Made by a program: the position numbers and the translations under genes. The notes under the pieces were generated by a model that did not search any database, had not been told where the DNA came from, and saw only the letters and a program-made list of their open reading frames with translations. Of a stretch of DNA of 56,681 nucleotides, positions 10,026 to 20,474 are shown piece after piece (position 1 is the stretch's first letter; each line of letters begins with the position of its first letter). Source of the DNA: Phaseolibacter flectens ATCC 12775 (GTDB taxonomy: Bacteria > Pseudomonadota > Gammaproteobacteria > Enterobacterales > Enterobacteriaceae); contig NZ_JAEE01000014.1 of assembly GCF_000518745.1 (NCBI RefSeq), positions 1 to 56,681 of the forward strand. Reading direction: 5' to 3'.

Positions 10026-11144
10026 TCAACGATTATCATTTGCTGTACTGAGTAAATGCCGACTTTCACGCATAAAAGAGTCAGCATAATCGCCAAACCA
10101 CTGCTTAACTTGGTCAAAGTGTTTAATAAAACTGGCTTTGTCTCCTTGCTCTAACCATGTTATCGCTTCACCAAAGCATTGATGATAACGTTTGATCAGC
10201 TGCAAATTTTGCTCAGAATACATAATAATATCCGCATAAAGTTGCGGATCTTGTGCAAATAAACGACCGATCATCGCCAACTCTAAGCGATAAATAGGCG
10301 AAGATAATGATAACAATTGTTCAAGGCAGACTTGTTCTTTTTGCAGATGTAAACCATAGCTAAAGGTAGCAAAGTGACGTAATGCCTGAATAAAACCCAT
10401 ATTTTGGTCATGGCATTCAGGATGAATGGAATAGAGCCTCGCTCCCCAAACTTTGATCTGTTCTAATAGCCATTGATAACTCTCAGGCTTTCTTCCATCA
10501 CAGTATACGACTACCTGCTTGGCGAGGCTTTGCGTATCCGGCCCAAACATCGGATGTAATCCCAATACCGGCCCCTGATGATTGGCCAGCATTGAAGAGA
10601 GCGGCTTGTGTTTGACTGAAGCCAAGTCCACAAGAATACAATCATCAGGTAAAGGAGGAAGTTGCTGGATCACCTGTTCAGTACAATGGATAGGCACACT
10701 GATCACGACCATACCCGCATCAGCAACCAGCTCTGCGGCTCGAGGCCAATCTTCCGTCTCAAGACTGCGTACTTGATAGCCAGATAACCTAAGCAAACGG
10801 CTGAATAAGCAGCCCATTTTTCCTTGTCCCCCAACAATGACCACGGGGCGCAAATTAGGCTGTAGGCATTTGAAACCCTTATCATTTTCGCTGCTATAAG
10901 ACTCCCGCATAATGCGACGTAAAATGTCTTCAATCAATGCTGGCGGAACGCCTAATTTTTCTGCTTCAGCACGGCGGGCTGACAGCATACTGGCTTCACG
11001 TTCTGGGACATAAATTGGCAATCCATAACGACTTTTTACCTCGCCGACCTCTTCGACCAGTTTTATACGCTGAGCCAGTAATTGCAGCAATGCCTTGTCA
11101 GTTGCATCAATCTTGTCTCGTAACTCATTAAGCTCGCTATTCAT
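10026..11144 (-). CDS. tyrA: Bifunctional chorismate mutase/prephenate dehydrogenase TyrA
   Basis: 372 residues (E. coli 373). It makes 4-hydroxyphenylpyruvate from chorismate via prephenate for tyrosine synthesis. An AroQ mutase domain (about 1-90; [23 protein letters not shown]) is followed by a Rossmann NAD-binding segment ([24 protein letters not shown], about 99-122) and the dehydrogenase domain with LHPMFGPD. It follows aroF by 6 bp and shares its TyrR-controlled promoter. Confidence 0.97.
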   Translation of the reverse strand: MNSELNELRDKIDATDKALLQLLAQRIKLVEEVGEVKSRYGLPIYVPEREASMLSARRAEAEKLGVPPALIEDILRRIMRESYSSENDKGFKCLQPNLRPVVIVGGQGKMGCLFSRLLRLSGYQVRSLETEDWPRAAELVADAGMVVISVPIHCTEQVIQQLPPLPDDCILVDLASVKHKPLSSMLANHQGPVLGLHPMFGPDTQSLAKQVVVYCDGRKPESYQWLLEQIKVWGARLYSIHPECHDQNMGFIQALRHFATFSYGLHLQKEQVCLEQLLSLSSPIYRLELAMIGRLFAQDPQLYADIIMYSEQNLQLIKRYHQCFGEAITWLEQGDKASFIKHFDQVKQWFGDYADSFMRESRHLLSTANDNR

Positions 11145-11150
11145 ATTCCC

Positions 11151-12230
11151 CTACGCTCTTATGCCTCTGCCTTGTTTTATCGCCGTTGCCATCGCCTGAT
11201 GAAGATGGCGCAATAATGTTTCGGTACTCGCCCAGCTGATACAAGCATCTGTCACAGAGACACCATACTGCATCTCAGTGATCGGTTGATCAGAGGATTG
11301 GCTTCCCTCGTACAAATGGCTTTCTATCATTAATCCAATGATAGAACGATTACCTGCGTTAATCTGTTGTAGTACTGATTCTGCCACCAGCGGTTGTCGA
11401 CGATAATCTTTATTCGAATTCCCATGACTGCAATCCACCATGAGTGCAGGCTGTAAGCCAGCAGAGACCATAGCATTTTCACAGGCAGCAATATCTTCCG
11501 GTGAATAATTTGGTTTTTTTCCTCCCCGAAGGATCACATGTCCATCAGGATTACCTTTTGTCTGTAATAAACAGACCTGACCGGCTTGATTGATACCGAC
11601 AAAACGATGAGGCATAGCCGCCGCTTTCAAAGCATTAATCGCTGTCGCTAAACTGCCGTCCGTGCCATTTTTAAAACCCACAGGCATCGAGAGGCCTGAT
11701 GCCATTTCCCGATGTGTCTGTGACTCAGTGGTTCTCGCTCCAATCGCAGACCAACTAAATAAATCACTGAGATATTGAGGTGAATTAGGATCTAAGGCTT
11801 CCGTAGCTAAAGGCAGCCCCAGTTCAACCAAATCGACCAACAGGTGACGGGCTATTTTTAGCCCCTGTTCAACATCAAATGAACCATCCATGTGCGGATC
11901 ATTAATTAATCCCTTCCAACCGACTGTGGTACGAGGCTTTTCAAAATAGACTCGCATCACCAAATAAAGACTGTCACTGAACTGTTCTGCCAACACGTTA
12001 TAGCGATGAGCATAATCCATCGCAGCAGCAGGATCATGGATGGAACAAGGCCCGCAGACAACCAGTAATCGAGGATCGCGCCCTGCAATAATATCAGAGA
12101 CGACTTGGCGTGATTGCGCGATCTGCTGTTGCTGCTGAGGATGAATGGGGTACAGCGCCTTCAACTGTTCCGGTGTCAATAGGATTTGTTCATCCACAAT
12201 ATGGACATTATTTAACACATCTTTCTGCAT
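11151..12230 (-). CDS. aroF: Tyr-type 3-deoxy-7-phosphoheptulonate (DAHP) synthase AroF
   Basis: 359 residues; catalyses the first committed shikimate-pathway step, phosphoenolpyruvate plus erythrose-4-phosphate to DAHP. Class I DAHP synthase motifs are evident: VVCGPCSIHDP, RVYFEKPRTTVGWKGLINDP, GARTTESQTHRE and VDCSHGNSNKDY, which contain the metal and phosphate ligands. Assignment to the tyrosine-sensitive isozyme rests on the adjacent tyrA and the upstream TyrR boxes, as in E. coli. GGGAG lies seven bases before the ATG. Confidence 0.95.
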   Translation of the reverse strand: MQKDVLNNVHIVDEQILLTPEQLKALYPIHPQQQQQIAQSRQVVSDIIAGRDPRLLVVCGPCSIHDPAAAMDYAHRYNVLAEQFSDSLYLVMRVYFEKPRTTVGWKGLINDPHMDGSFDVEQGLKIARHLLVDLVELGLPLATEALDPNSPQYLSDLFSWSAIGARTTESQTHREMASGLSMPVGFKNGTDGSLATAINALKAAAMPHRFVGINQAGQVCLLQTKGNPDGHVILRGGKKPNYSPEDIAACENAMVSAGLQPALMVDCSHGNSNKDYRRQPLVAESVLQQINAGNRSIIGLMIESHLYEGSQSSDQPITEMQYGVSVTDACISWASTETLLRHLHQAMATAIKQGRGIRA

Positions 12231-12321
12231 TGTTTAGCTCCCTGCGATGGCGTATGGCGAGTTTGAGATTAGGGGTATGCTAACACAATGAGTAAAGTTT
12301 TCAATCCATCAAAACTTAAAA

Positions 12322-12350
12322 TGTAAACTATAAATTACACAAAAAGTCAA
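12322..12350 (-). promoter_or_regulatory. aroF-tyrA promoter overlapped by a TyrR box
   Basis: On the minus strand, TTGACT (12345-12350), a 17-bp spacer, then TTTACA (12322-12327), about 90 bp before aroF. The -10 region coincides with TyrR box 1, TGTAAA-N6-ATTACA (12322-12339), which has one mismatch. This geometry predicts repression by TyrR with tyrosine. Confidence 0.7.
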
Positions 12351-12373
12351 TTAACTCAGCGATGGATCGAAAA

Positions 12374-12391
12374 TGTAAATTTTAATTTACA
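12374..12391. promoter_or_regulatory. Strong TyrR box
   Basis: TGTAAA-TTTTAA-TTTACA is a perfect match to the TyrR consensus TGTAAAN6TTTACA. It lies 52 bp upstream of the box that overlaps the aroF promoter. Two such boxes allow cooperative repression, as in E. coli aroF. Confidence 0.8.
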
Positions 12392-12524
12392 CCCTTAGCC
12401 CGGTATACCGACCGCTTAGGGGGGCATTATGTTGCCTCTCTGTGCCCATAGCAAGTCATCCAACCTTACCCGCCACACATGGTCACCGCCTTCTCATCAG
12501 GCTCATGAAGGAAATGGCTCAATC

Positions 12525-13778
12525 TTATTGGCGCTGACTGTCCTGTCCCCAACAAATCCATTTATAGGTTGTTAACGCTTCCAATCCCATCGGGCCTCTG
12601 GCATGTAATTTTTGCGTACTGACTGCCACTTCGGCTCCCAGACCAAACTGAGCACCATCAGTAAAACGAGTACTGGCATTAATATACACAACCGCAGAAT
12701 CCACGTGTTGAATAAACTTATCGGCCTTGTGCTGATCCCGAGTTAGGATCCCATCTGAATGCTGAGTACTGTACTGACGAATGTGAGCAATCGCCTCATC
12801 TAAATCATCCACTAATTTGATATTCAAATCGTTTGATAGCCATTCCTGCTGATACTGTTCATCTTGTACCAGTACCACCGCGCTGCACAAATCAGCGATC
12901 TTATCCATCACATTGGGATCTGCATGCAACGTGATCCCTTCTTGCTCCATTCGCTGGCAAAATACGGGCAAAAAGTCCTCACATTGAGATCGATGGATCA
13001 GTAGCGTTTCCAGCGAATTACATGCACTCGGCCGCTGTTTTTTTGCATTAACAATTATCTCAATCGCCGGTGATATCGCCATACTTTCATCAAGATACAA
13101 ATGGCACACCCCAATGCCTCCCGTGATAACCGGAATGGTGGACTGCTCTCGGCAAAGCTTGTGCAAAGCAGCTCCCCCTCGCGGGATCAACATATCCACA
13201 TACTGATGTAAACCGAGTAGCTCGGTCACTAACTGACGATCCGGATTATCGATGACCTGTACTGCACTCGCCGGCAAATGATGCATACTCAATGCTTGCT
13301 GGATCAGACTCACGGTTCGTCGATTGGTATGGATCGTTTCTTTGCCACCACGCAAAATCACCGCATTGCCGGTTTTGAGGCAAAGACTGGCCACATCCAC
13401 CGTCACGTTCGGTCTCGCCTCATAAATTACCGCAACCACCCCCAAAGGCACACGACGCCTTTCGATTCGCAAACCACTGTCCAGTACGCCCCCATCCATC
13501 ACCTTTCCGACGGGATCCAGCAATATTGCCGTATTTCGCACTTCTTTGGCCATACTGTGCACACGCTCTGTGGTTAACAGCAGCCTATCCAGTAATGCCT
13601 CGGACAAGCCGCTGTCTCTGGCGGCCTTGATATCACGCTGATTCGCGTCCAGGATCGCGGTACAATCCGCCAATAAAAGATCGGCGATGGTTATCAGAAC
13701 TTGGTTTTTTTGGGCAGTACTGAGCGTTGCAAGTGTCCAAGCCGCCTTTCTGGCTGCCTGTCCCATGGTTTTCAGCAT
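12525..13778 (-). CDS. proA: Gamma-glutamyl phosphate reductase ProA
   Basis: 417 residues, same length as E. coli ProA. It reduces gamma-glutamyl phosphate to glutamate-5-semialdehyde with NADPH in proline synthesis. Aldehyde-dehydrogenase fold; the sequence contains [33 protein letters not shown] and [13 protein letters not shown], in which the Cys is the catalytic nucleophile. The gene follows proB by 9 bp. The tRNA-Thr gene found after proA in E. coli is not seen here. Confidence 0.97.
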   Translation of the reverse strand: MLKTMGQAARKAAWTLATLSTAQKNQVLITIADLLLADCTAILDANQRDIKAARDSGLSEALLDRLLLTTERVHSMAKEVRNTAILLDPVGKVMDGGVLDSGLRIERRRVPLGVVAVIYEARPNVTVDVASLCLKTGNAVILRGGKETIHTNRRTVSLIQQALSMHHLPASAVQVIDNPDRQLVTELLGLHQYVDMLIPRGGAALHKLCREQSTIPVITGGIGVCHLYLDESMAISPAIEIIVNAKKQRPSACNSLETLLIHRSQCEDFLPVFCQRMEQEGITLHADPNVMDKIADLCSAVVLVQDEQYQQEWLSNDLNIKLVDDLDEAIAHIRQYSTQHSDGILTRDQHKADKFIQHVDSAVVYINASTRFTDGAQFGLGAEVAVSTQKLHARGPMGLEALTTYKWICWGQDSQRQ

Positions 13779-13787
13779 AAATAATCC

Positions 13788-14903
13788 TTAACTTACTATC
13801 ATATCGTCACGGTGGATCGCAACGACACCATATTCATAACCAAGAAGTGTACTGATTTCTTGACTGTGATGACCGGCAATCGATCTTAACGCATCACTAT
13901 TATAGCGAGTTACCCCTTGAGCCACCGTCTTACCTTGCGAGTTTTTCAGCGCGACCACTTCACCACGGGAAAAATTACCTTGTACTTGCACGATCCCTTT
14001 AGGCAATAATGAACTCCCCTTATTCAGCAACGCCTGTAATGCGCCATCATCGATGGTGACAGTGCCGGCAGTCGGTGCGCCAAAAATCCAATATTTACGC
14101 GCATCTAATGTCTGGAGTGCCGCATGAAAACGGGTACCGGGATTCTCCCCATCCAACACACGATTGATGGCATCAGGTTGACTACCTGTCGCAATCGTGA
14201 CTTCGATACCGGCTCGACAAGCAACATCTGCCGCTTGCAGTTTGGTCAACATGCCCCCCGTCCCCAATCCTGATACACTGTCCCCTGCTAACGCCCGTAA
14301 CCTATCATCAATCACCGAGACATCACGGATTAACTCAGCCTGAGGATCATGCCGGGGATCGGCAGTAAACAATCCCATTTGATCAGTCAATAATAATAAT
14401 TTATCGGCCTGTGATAATATGGCCACCAAGGCAGAGAGATTGTCGTTATCACCAACCTTGATCTCCTCTGTCGCCACCGCATCATTTTCATTAATTATCG
14501 GGATAATGTGATTATCCAGTAAGGCGTGTAATACATCTCTGGCATTCAGAAAATGTTCTCTGTCTTCCATGTCCGCCCGAGTTAACAACATTTGTCCGAC
14601 GTTGATCCCATAAATAGCGAACAGCTGCTCCCAGACTTGAATCAGTCGACTTTGTCCAACCGCCGCTAACAGCTGTCTTGAAGCAATGGTTGGTGGTAAC
14701 GGCGGATGACCAAGATGCTCTCTGCCTGCTGCAATTGCCCCTGAAGTCACCAAAACCACTCGATGCCCCGCTTTGATCGCAACGGCACAGGCACGGACTA
14801 ATTCCAGCATAAGGGCGGGTTGTAATTGCCTCGCTCCCCCGGTCAACACACTGGTGCCAAGTTTTACTACCAACGTCTGTCTTTCTTTCATTTTCTCTGC
14901 CAT
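13788..14903 (-). CDS. proB: Glutamate 5-kinase ProB
   Basis: 371 residues (E. coli 367). It phosphorylates glutamate, the first and feedback-inhibited step of proline synthesis. An amino-acid kinase domain ([13 protein letters not shown] near the start; [39 protein letters not shown]) precedes a C-terminal PUA domain (about 275-370). ATG 14903 is taken; an in-frame ATG four codons later would give a length closer to E. coli, and neither has a strong ribosome-binding site. Confidence 0.96.
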   Translation of the reverse strand: MAEKMKERQTLVVKLGTSVLTGGARQLQPALMLELVRACAVAIKAGHRVVLVTSGAIAAGREHLGHPPLPPTIASRQLLAAVGQSRLIQVWEQLFAIYGINVGQMLLTRADMEDREHFLNARDVLHALLDNHIIPIINENDAVATEEIKVGDNDNLSALVAILSQADKLLLLTDQMGLFTADPRHDPQAELIRDVSVIDDRLRALAGDSVSGLGTGGMLTKLQAADVACRAGIEVTIATGSQPDAINRVLDGENPGTRFHAALQTLDARKYWIFGAPTAGTVTIDDGALQALLNKGSSLLPKGIVQVQGNFSRGEVVALKNSQGKTVAQGVTRYNSDALRSIAGHHSQEISTLLGYEYGVVAIHRDDMIVS

Positions 14904-15009
14904 GATTAATTAATTCACCCACGTTTTATCAGTACTGTTAAATAAAACCAACTGTTATTCACTGCAGAACCTGACTTACCAGTGCAGGACAAAGAGAAAA
15001 ATCCGATTT

Positions 15010-15027
15010 TTGTCATAAATTGTTCAT
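15010..15027 (+). promoter_or_regulatory. Pho box (PhoB binding site) upstream of the porin
   Basis: TTGTCATAAATTGTTCAT consists of two 7-base direct repeats (TGTCATA, TGTTCAT) spaced as in PhoB boxes. It lies 83 bp before the porin start and replaces a -35 element. This supports phosphate-starvation control and the phoE assignment. Confidence 0.7.
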
Positions 15028-15109
15028 TATACCCCTGTAAAACAGTCACTGCATCAGCATGATAAGCGTGCTTGCACCGACTAAAAACTTATGTCATCAG
15101 GATTAATCA

Positions 15110-16216
15110 ATGAAAATAAACTCACTGGCCTTACTGATAAGCTTGCTTTGTACAACGGTTCATGCGGCCGAAATTTATAATAAAGAAGGTAATAAACTCG
15201 AGCTCACTGGCAAAATAAAAGCAGAGCATTATCTCAGCGACAATGACAAAGCCAATGGTGACGGCTCATATGCCCGTTTCGGCTTTAAAGGCGCGACGCA
15301 AATTAACACTCAGCTTACAGGATATGGCCAGTGGGAATATCAGTACAATCTCAATAATTCAGAAGGTTCTGATGCATCCAATGGCAATAAAACCCGACTG
15401 GGGTTTGCAGGATTAAAACATGCAGCCTTGGGATCTGTTGATTACGGCCGAAATTACGGTGTCCTCTATGACGTCGAGGCGTGGACAGATATGTTTCCAG
15501 AATTTGGCGGTGATGGAACCGCACGTTCAGATAACTTTATGACAGGACGATCCAGCGGTCTATTAACTTGGCGTAATAATGATTTTTTTGGACTGATCAA
15601 AGGGTTAAAAGTTGCCATTCAGTACCAAGGCAAAAATGATGATCACACAACCAATACTCGCACGGATATCCTCCGACAAAATGGCGATGGCGTAGGGGCG
15701 TCTCTGGGCTACACATTGGGTGAGAGTGGTATCAGTCTAATAAGTGCAATGACGCATTCGGATCGGACGGCCAGTCAGCGACAAGCCGTGTTGGGCGACG
15801 GCAATAACGCCAACTCGTGGGGAGCAGGGGTAAAATACGATGCAAATCAGATTTACCTCGCGGCAATCTATACAGAAACACGCAATATGACTCCTGTCAG
15901 TGGCACCAATACCATAACTAACAGTAAAGTCACTGGGGCGGCATCCAAAGCGAAAAATCTGGAGTTGATTGCACAATATCAATTTGATTTTGGTTTACGA
16001 CCCTCTCTGGGGTATGTGCAGACTCAAGGTAAAAATTTACAGCAGGGTATTGGCGATACGGATCTGGTTAAATATATTGATGTGGGCGCCACCTACTATT
16101 TTAATAAAAATATGTCGACCTTCGTAGACTACAAAATCAACAAAATCGATAAAAATAATACCTTGTCACTAAATAGTGATGATGTTGTCGCCCTCGGTTT
16201 GACCTACCAATTTTAA
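15110..16216 (+). CDS. phoE: PhoE-like outer-membrane trimeric porin
   Basis: 368 residues with a signal peptide cleaved after VHAA (about residue 20) and a 16-strand general porin barrel ending in the C-terminal aromatic LGLTYQF needed for BAM recognition. The start [17 protein letters not shown] and the constriction-loop motif PEFGGDG are OmpC/OmpF/PhoE-type. It sits between proB and crl exactly as phoE does in E. coli, divergent from proBA, and a Pho box lies upstream, which favours an anion-preferring PhoE role. The closely related OmpC/OmpF family cannot be excluded from sequence alone. Confidence 0.88.
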   Translation: MKINSLALLISLLCTTVHAAEIYNKEGNKLELTGKIKAEHYLSDNDKANGDGSYARFGFKGATQINTQLTGYGQWEYQYNLNNSEGSDASNGNKTRLGFAGLKHAALGSVDYGRNYGVLYDVEAWTDMFPEFGGDGTARSDNFMTGRSSGLLTWRNNDFFGLIKGLKVAIQYQGKNDDHTTNTRTDILRQNGDGVGASLGYTLGESGISLISAMTHSDRTASQRQAVLGDGNNANSWGAGVKYDANQIYLAAIYTETRNMTPVSGTNTITNSKVTGAASKAKNLELIAQYQFDFGLRPSLGYVQTQGKNLQQGIGDTDLVKYIDVGATYYFNKNMSTFVDYKINKIDKNNTLSLNSDDVVALGLTYQF

Positions 16217-16223
16217 CCACAAT

Positions 16224-16262
16224 AAAAAAGGATGGCATTGAAAAATGCCATCCTTTTTTTTC
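16224..16262. terminator. Bidirectional terminator between porin and crl
   Basis: AAGGATGGCATT-GAAA-AATGCCATCCTT is a perfect 12-bp stem with a GAAA tetraloop, flanked by six A and nine T residues. It can terminate both convergent genes; the crl stop overlaps its T run. Confidence 0.92.
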
Positions 16263-16677
16263 ATTCAGTAAATTGACTAGACGTTAGCAGCAAATTTTGA
16301 TTCATTTCATCCGCTGGACTTATTTTTATATTAAGATCAACTGTAAGCTTAAGCAAACGCTGAAAAAAAAGCTGTAAACTTTTTTCGACTTCTTGCTGTA
16401 CTTTTTGTCCACGTATCGCTGTTTTATTCCATTTGCCTGTTTTGTCATACATACCAAAATAATAGTGGTAGATCATTTGTTCTTGCTGGGCTTCTAAGGT
16501 TAACCACCATCCCCAGAATTCACGCTTATCAGGAGGATGATTAGCATGAATACAAACGGCCAAACAGTCAAAGAAAAAAAATGTCTGCTCGCATTGTTGT
16601 TCTCTTAAATAGGGACCGAGTTCACTAAATTTTTTTACAACACGGCCTCTCGTGTTTCCACCAGGTAAAACAATCAT
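16261..16677 (-). CDS. crl: Sigma-S (RpoS) assembly factor Crl
   Basis: 138 residues. Crl binds RpoS and promotes its association with core RNA polymerase, favouring stationary-phase and curli-type genes. Conserved features are KKFSELGPYLRE, FFFDCLAVCI and REFWGWWLTLEAQ. AGGAG lies six bases before ATG 16677, so the in-frame TTG just upstream is not used. frsA, which lies between gpt and crl in E. coli, is missing. Confidence 0.93.
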   Translation of the reverse strand: MIVLPGGNTRGRVVKKFSELGPYLREQQCEQTFFFFDCLAVCIHANHPPDKREFWGWWLTLEAQQEQMIYHYYFGMYDKTGKWNKTAIRGQKVQQEVEKSLQLFFQRLLKLTVDLNIKISPADEMNQNLLLTSSQFTE

Positions 16678-16965
16678 CAATGCTCCTTTACTGAATAACT
16701 ATTTTGAATCATATCCAAAATATCGCTACAGCGGTTGTATAAAAAATCATGGCTAACGATCGCATACTACAGAATAATTTATACTATCGAAAATAACTTT
16801 TCATGGCTTTTTATCACAAATAATGAATAACAATATTTAAAAAAGGAAGGAATCAAACATAGTTCATTCAATAAATGAGAGGAGTAAAAAAAAAGAATAC
16901 AATTCAGGAGTATTCTTATTACATTATTCGATATTTAATTATCTGACGGGTACTAAAGAGCCCAA
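16678..16965. other. Upstream region of crl, no gene seen
   Basis: AT-rich 290-bp stretch between crl and the gpt terminator. E. coli has frsA (over 1.2 kb) at this location; only non-coding DNA is left here. Confidence 0.6.
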
Positions 16966-16967
16966 TT

Positions 16968-16997
16968 AAAAAAGCACCACATTTCAGGTGCTTTCAG
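16968..16997 (-). terminator. Rho-independent terminator of gpt
   Basis: On the minus strand, AAAGCACC-N8-GGTGCTTT followed by a T run (16971-16994), seven bases after the gpt stop. Confidence 0.85.
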
Positions 16998-17003
16998 CAG
17001 GCT

Positions 17004-17462
17004 TTAACCTTGAACTAACGGAGCCACATAACTGACTGCCATATCCCACGGTTGTTCTATCCACGTATTTTGTGGAATATCGACAACATAATCATCAACT
17101 AAAGGCCGACCTTCAGGCTTAGCAAATATGGTGACAAAATGCGCAGCTGGATACATTGCTCGAAGTGCCTGCGCAGTCCCCCCTGTATCGACTAAATCAT
17201 CAATGACAATAAACCCTTTACCATCACCCTCAACGCGTTTAAGGATTTTCATCTCGCGCTGATTATCATGATCGTAACTGGAGATACAGGTTGTATCGAC
17301 ATAACGTAGATTCAACTCTCGCGCCAATAACGCGGCGGGAACCAAACCACCACGGCTGACTGCAATAATTCCTGTCCATTGCGAGGCGGGAAGCAAGCGG
17401 GAGGCCAGTTTGCGAGCATGGATTTGCAGCATATCCCAAGTAACGACGTATTTTTCACTCAT
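17004..17462 (-). CDS. gpt: Xanthine-guanine phosphoribosyltransferase Gpt
   Basis: 152 residues, the same as E. coli. Salvages guanine, xanthine and hypoxanthine with PRPP to nucleotides; peripheral at the inner membrane. Visible: [15 protein letters not shown] and the PRPP-binding loop [12 protein letters not shown]. The start at 17462 fits the family ([18 protein letters not shown]); an ATG three codons upstream (17471) has a slightly better-placed GAG and may be used. It is divergent from pepD, as in E. coli. Confidence 0.96.
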   Translation of the reverse strand: MSEKYVVTWDMLQIHARKLASRLLPASQWTGIIAVSRGGLVPAALLARELNLRYVDTTCISSYDHDNQREMKILKRVEGDGKGFIVIDDLVDTGGTAQALRAMYPAAHFVTIFAKPEGRPLVDDYVVDIPQNTWIEQPWDMAVSYVAPLVQG

Positions 17463-17677
17463 AGTGGTCATGATCTCAACCGTGTTTCAGGCATAATAAT
17501 TAAGAGGTAAACTAAAAAGCTTACAAGACATTATAGGGTTTCACGCCAACGAACACCAGTATCAAACTGCCAATTCTGCCTAACCTATTACAGATAAAAG
17601 ATGCTATGCTTGCCGCCATACAGGTAAAATTCAGGTCACTACGCGTGACTGTTCATTATTATTCAGGAGACTCAATC

Positions 17678-19138
17678 GTGTCTGAATTGTCTCAGCTGTC
17701 CCCACCACTTTTGTGGCGCTTTTTTGATAAAATTTGCTCAATCCCTCATCCTTCTTACCATGAACACGCCCTAGCAGGCTATATTATCGATTGGGCGCAA
17801 CAGCACCAATTGTGGTGTGAACAGGATCAGGTTGGCAATATCTTGATCCGTAAAGCAGCAACACCGGGGTATGAACATTTAGCCTCAGTCGCCTTGCAAG
17901 CTCACCTCGATATGGTGCCACAAAAAAACAATGAAACCGTACATGATTTTACTCAAGATCCAATCCAACCTTATATCGATGGTGATTGGGTTAAAGCTCG
18001 GGGAACAACATTAGGCGCGGATAATGGTATCGGGATGGCCTCAGCACTCGCAATATTAGCTGATGACAGCATCCAACATGGTCCATTAGAAGTCTTACTC
18101 ACTATGACAGAAGAGGCCGGTATGGAAGGCGCTTTTGGTCTGCAACCGAATTGGCTACAGTCAAGTATTCTGATTAATACTGATTCAGAACAAGAAGGTG
18201 AAATCTATATGGGCTGCGCAGGCGGGATCGATTTTACTTTTACCCTACCAGTGCAACGTGTTGCCGCCCCGTCTCATTATCAGGGGGTTGAACTGATACT
18301 GAAAGGGTTAAGGGGTGGACATTCTGGCGCAGATATCCATCTGGGGCTCGCCAATGCAAGCAAATTGTTGACGCGTTTTTTAAATCACTGTGCCCACAGC
18401 CTTGATGTTAAACTCTGTCAGTTTACAGGGGGAAATCTACGCAATGCGATCCCTCGAGAGGCGTCAGCAACCTTGGCGATAGCAACAGAGGCACTCCCCC
18501 TCTTACAACAGGCCATCGATAGCTTTCTTATCATGGTCAAAAATGAAGTGGCTCCAAAAGATAAGAATGTCAGCCTTAGCTTTAATTTGGTTACACTCAC
18601 GGAACCCGTTCTCGACGATCGTTGCAGAGATCAGTTCTTAGACTTATTGAACATTACGCCAAATGGCGTGATACGCAATTCGGATGTGGCTAAAGGTGTG
18701 GTGGAAACATCCCTTAATATTGGGATCGTGACTCTCCAACAACAGCACGCGGAGATCCACTGCCTGATCCGCTCATTAATAGACAGTGGCAAGGATTACG
18801 TGGTAGAGATGTTACATTCGCTCGGTAAGCTTGCTGGTGCCCATACCGAAGCCAGTGGCAGTTATCCTGGCTGGCAGCCAGATAAGCACTCATTTATCAT
18901 GGCAAAAACGAAAGAAATTTATCAAAAAATATTTAACAAATCTCCCGATATTCAGGTGATCCATGCGGGTTTGGAATGCGGTCTATTCAGAGAGCCTTAT
19001 CCTCATATGGATATGGTCTCAATCGGCCCCACCATCCGAGGTCCGCATTCACCAGATGAAAAGGTGCATATTGAAAGTGTTGCTCTGTATTGGCAACTAT
19101 TAACCACATTATTGCTGGCAGTCCCTTCAGCACAGTAA
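17678..19138 (+). CDS. pepD: Cytosol aminoacyl-histidine dipeptidase PepD
   Basis: 486 residues (E. coli 485), an M20-family zinc dipeptidase that degrades dipeptides such as carnosine. Metal and catalytic motifs seen: QAHLDMVPQ, TLGADNGIGMA, TMTEEAGMEGA and INTDSEQEGEIYMGCAGG. The start is GTG at 17678, not the ATG 24 codons upstream: CAGGAGA lies seven bases before it and the product then begins with the family sequence xSELSQLSP. Confidence 0.96.
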   Translation: MSELSQLSPPLLWRFFDKICSIPHPSYHEHALAGYIIDWAQQHQLWCEQDQVGNILIRKAATPGYEHLASVALQAHLDMVPQKNNETVHDFTQDPIQPYIDGDWVKARGTTLGADNGIGMASALAILADDSIQHGPLEVLLTMTEEAGMEGAFGLQPNWLQSSILINTDSEQEGEIYMGCAGGIDFTFTLPVQRVAAPSHYQGVELILKGLRGGHSGADIHLGLANASKLLTRFLNHCAHSLDVKLCQFTGGNLRNAIPREASATLAIATEALPLLQQAIDSFLIMVKNEVAPKDKNVSLSFNLVTLTEPVLDDRCRDQFLDLLNITPNGVIRNSDVAKGVVETSLNIGIVTLQQQHAEIHCLIRSLIDSGKDYVVEMLHSLGKLAGAHTEASGSYPGWQPDKHSFIMAKTKEIYQKIFNKSPDIQVIHAGLECGLFREPYPHMDMVSIGPTIRGPHSPDEKVHIESVALYWQLLTTLLLAVPSAQ

Positions 19139-19145
19139 ATGGGTC

Positions 19146-19178
19146 AAGAGCGGGGTGGCCTCCCCCCTGCTCTTTTCA
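19146..19178. terminator. Terminator between convergent pepD and dinB
   Basis: AAGAGC-GGGG paired with CCCC-T-GCTCTT (about 19146-19174), followed by TTTT. GC-rich stem in a 52-bp gap between convergent stops. Confidence 0.7.
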
Positions 19179-19190
19179 AATGAGGTCGCG

Positions 19191-20246
19191 TTACCAGCCA
19201 AGAACCAATTGCCGTTCAAGCAACGGATCGAGTAAGGTAACCTGCAAGCCCACCAGCCGGATCCCCCGTTCGCCTCGTCGCTGTAAAAAACTCTGCTCAG
19301 CCATCGCCACCAAATCCGCTTTATCAAGCTGACCAAAAACATGCTCTTGAGTCGTTTGTTGAAAATCCGAAAATTTTAACTTGATGCCTTGCCTAGCAAT
19401 GCGTAAATCTGCCTGTTGTTGTTTTAACCGTCTTTCCAATTCAGGATATAAGGCATCGATAACAGCAAGGCACTGCGAGAAGCAATGAATATCCTGCTCA
19501 AGTGTCCGTTCTACACCAACGGATTTCCGCTGACGATCGGCCATAATGGGGCGAGGATCAATGCCATGGCTGCGCTCCCAAACCACTCGACCTGACTGCC
19601 CAAAACGGCGCAATAACTGCGCTAAATCACTGGTTTGCACATCACCGCAAGTCAGTAATCCGAGATCGGCCAGTTTTCTGGCAGAAACTTCACCAACACC
19701 TGGAATTTTCCGTAATGGCAAGGTAAAAATAAAATCACTGACTTGTGCTGGTGTGATAACAGTGATCCCATCAGGTTTATTAAGATCTGAGGCAATTTTC
19801 GCCAAAAACTTAAGGGGAGCGACCCCTGCTGAGGCCGTTAAATTGAGTTCAGCCTTGATAACATGACGGATCGCTTCAGCTATTAAGGTGGCAGAACCTT
19901 GATAAAGTTCACTCTCTGACACATCAAGGTAGGCTTCATCAAGAGAAATAGGTTCAATAATTGAAGTAAAACGCAGAAATATTTGCCTCAACTGGCGTGA
20001 GACGTCACGATAAACATCAAATCGACCAGGCAATAAGGTGAGATGGGGGCAGCGTTTTAACGCCGTTGCTGTGGGCATCGCACTGCGTACACCATACTGC
20101 CGAGCAATATAATTTGCGGTGCTAATTACTCCCCGTTTTTCACGGCTGCCTCCAATGGCTAATGGAATCTGTTGCAGTGCCGGATTATCACGCATTTCCA
20201 CCGCCGCATAAAAGCAATCCATATCAATATGAATGATTTTACGCAT
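19191..20246 (-). CDS. dinB: DNA polymerase IV DinB (Y-family)
   Basis: 351 residues, the same as E. coli Pol IV, an error-prone translesion polymerase. Catalytic motifs: IIHIDMDCFYAAVE at the N-terminus and SLDEAYLDV near 100-110, carrying the metal-binding Asp/Glu residues, and the helix-hairpin-helix KIPGVGEVSARKLADLGL. The C-terminus ends in a QLVLGW-type beta-clamp-binding tail. A LexA-like box lies 31 bp upstream, so SOS control is expected. Confidence 0.97.
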   Translation of the reverse strand: MRKIIHIDMDCFYAAVEMRDNPALQQIPLAIGGSREKRGVISTANYIARQYGVRSAMPTATALKRCPHLTLLPGRFDVYRDVSRQLRQIFLRFTSIIEPISLDEAYLDVSESELYQGSATLIAEAIRHVIKAELNLTASAGVAPLKFLAKIASDLNKPDGITVITPAQVSDFIFTLPLRKIPGVGEVSARKLADLGLLTCGDVQTSDLAQLLRRFGQSGRVVWERSHGIDPRPIMADRQRKSVGVERTLEQDIHCFSQCLAVIDALYPELERRLKQQQADLRIARQGIKLKFSDFQQTTQEHVFGQLDKADLVAMAEQSFLQRRGERGIRLVGLQVTLLDPLLERQLVLGW

Positions 20247-20276
20247 CTTTTATTTCTCGCCACGCCCGCTCAAGTA

Positions 20277-20292
20277 CTGTATATATAATCAG
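20277..20292. promoter_or_regulatory. LexA (SOS) box of dinB
   Basis: CTGT-ATATATAA-TCAG matches the LexA consensus CTGTN8ACAG except one base, and its AT-rich centre is typical. It lies 31-46 bp before dinB, comparable with E. coli dinB, whose box also has an imperfect right half. Confidence 0.75.
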
Positions 20293-20474
20293 TTAATATA
20301 GCAGTTTTATCGCCTTTGTCTACAATTGTAACAATATATCGAAGCATAATGAGTACAAAATTAATTATTTATTTTATAATGAATGCAGTTCTAACATTGC
20401 GCCACCGATGTGTCTTATTAACACCTTCAGATGGATAATCAATTCAACTTTTTAATATGCAGGAAATATGCTGT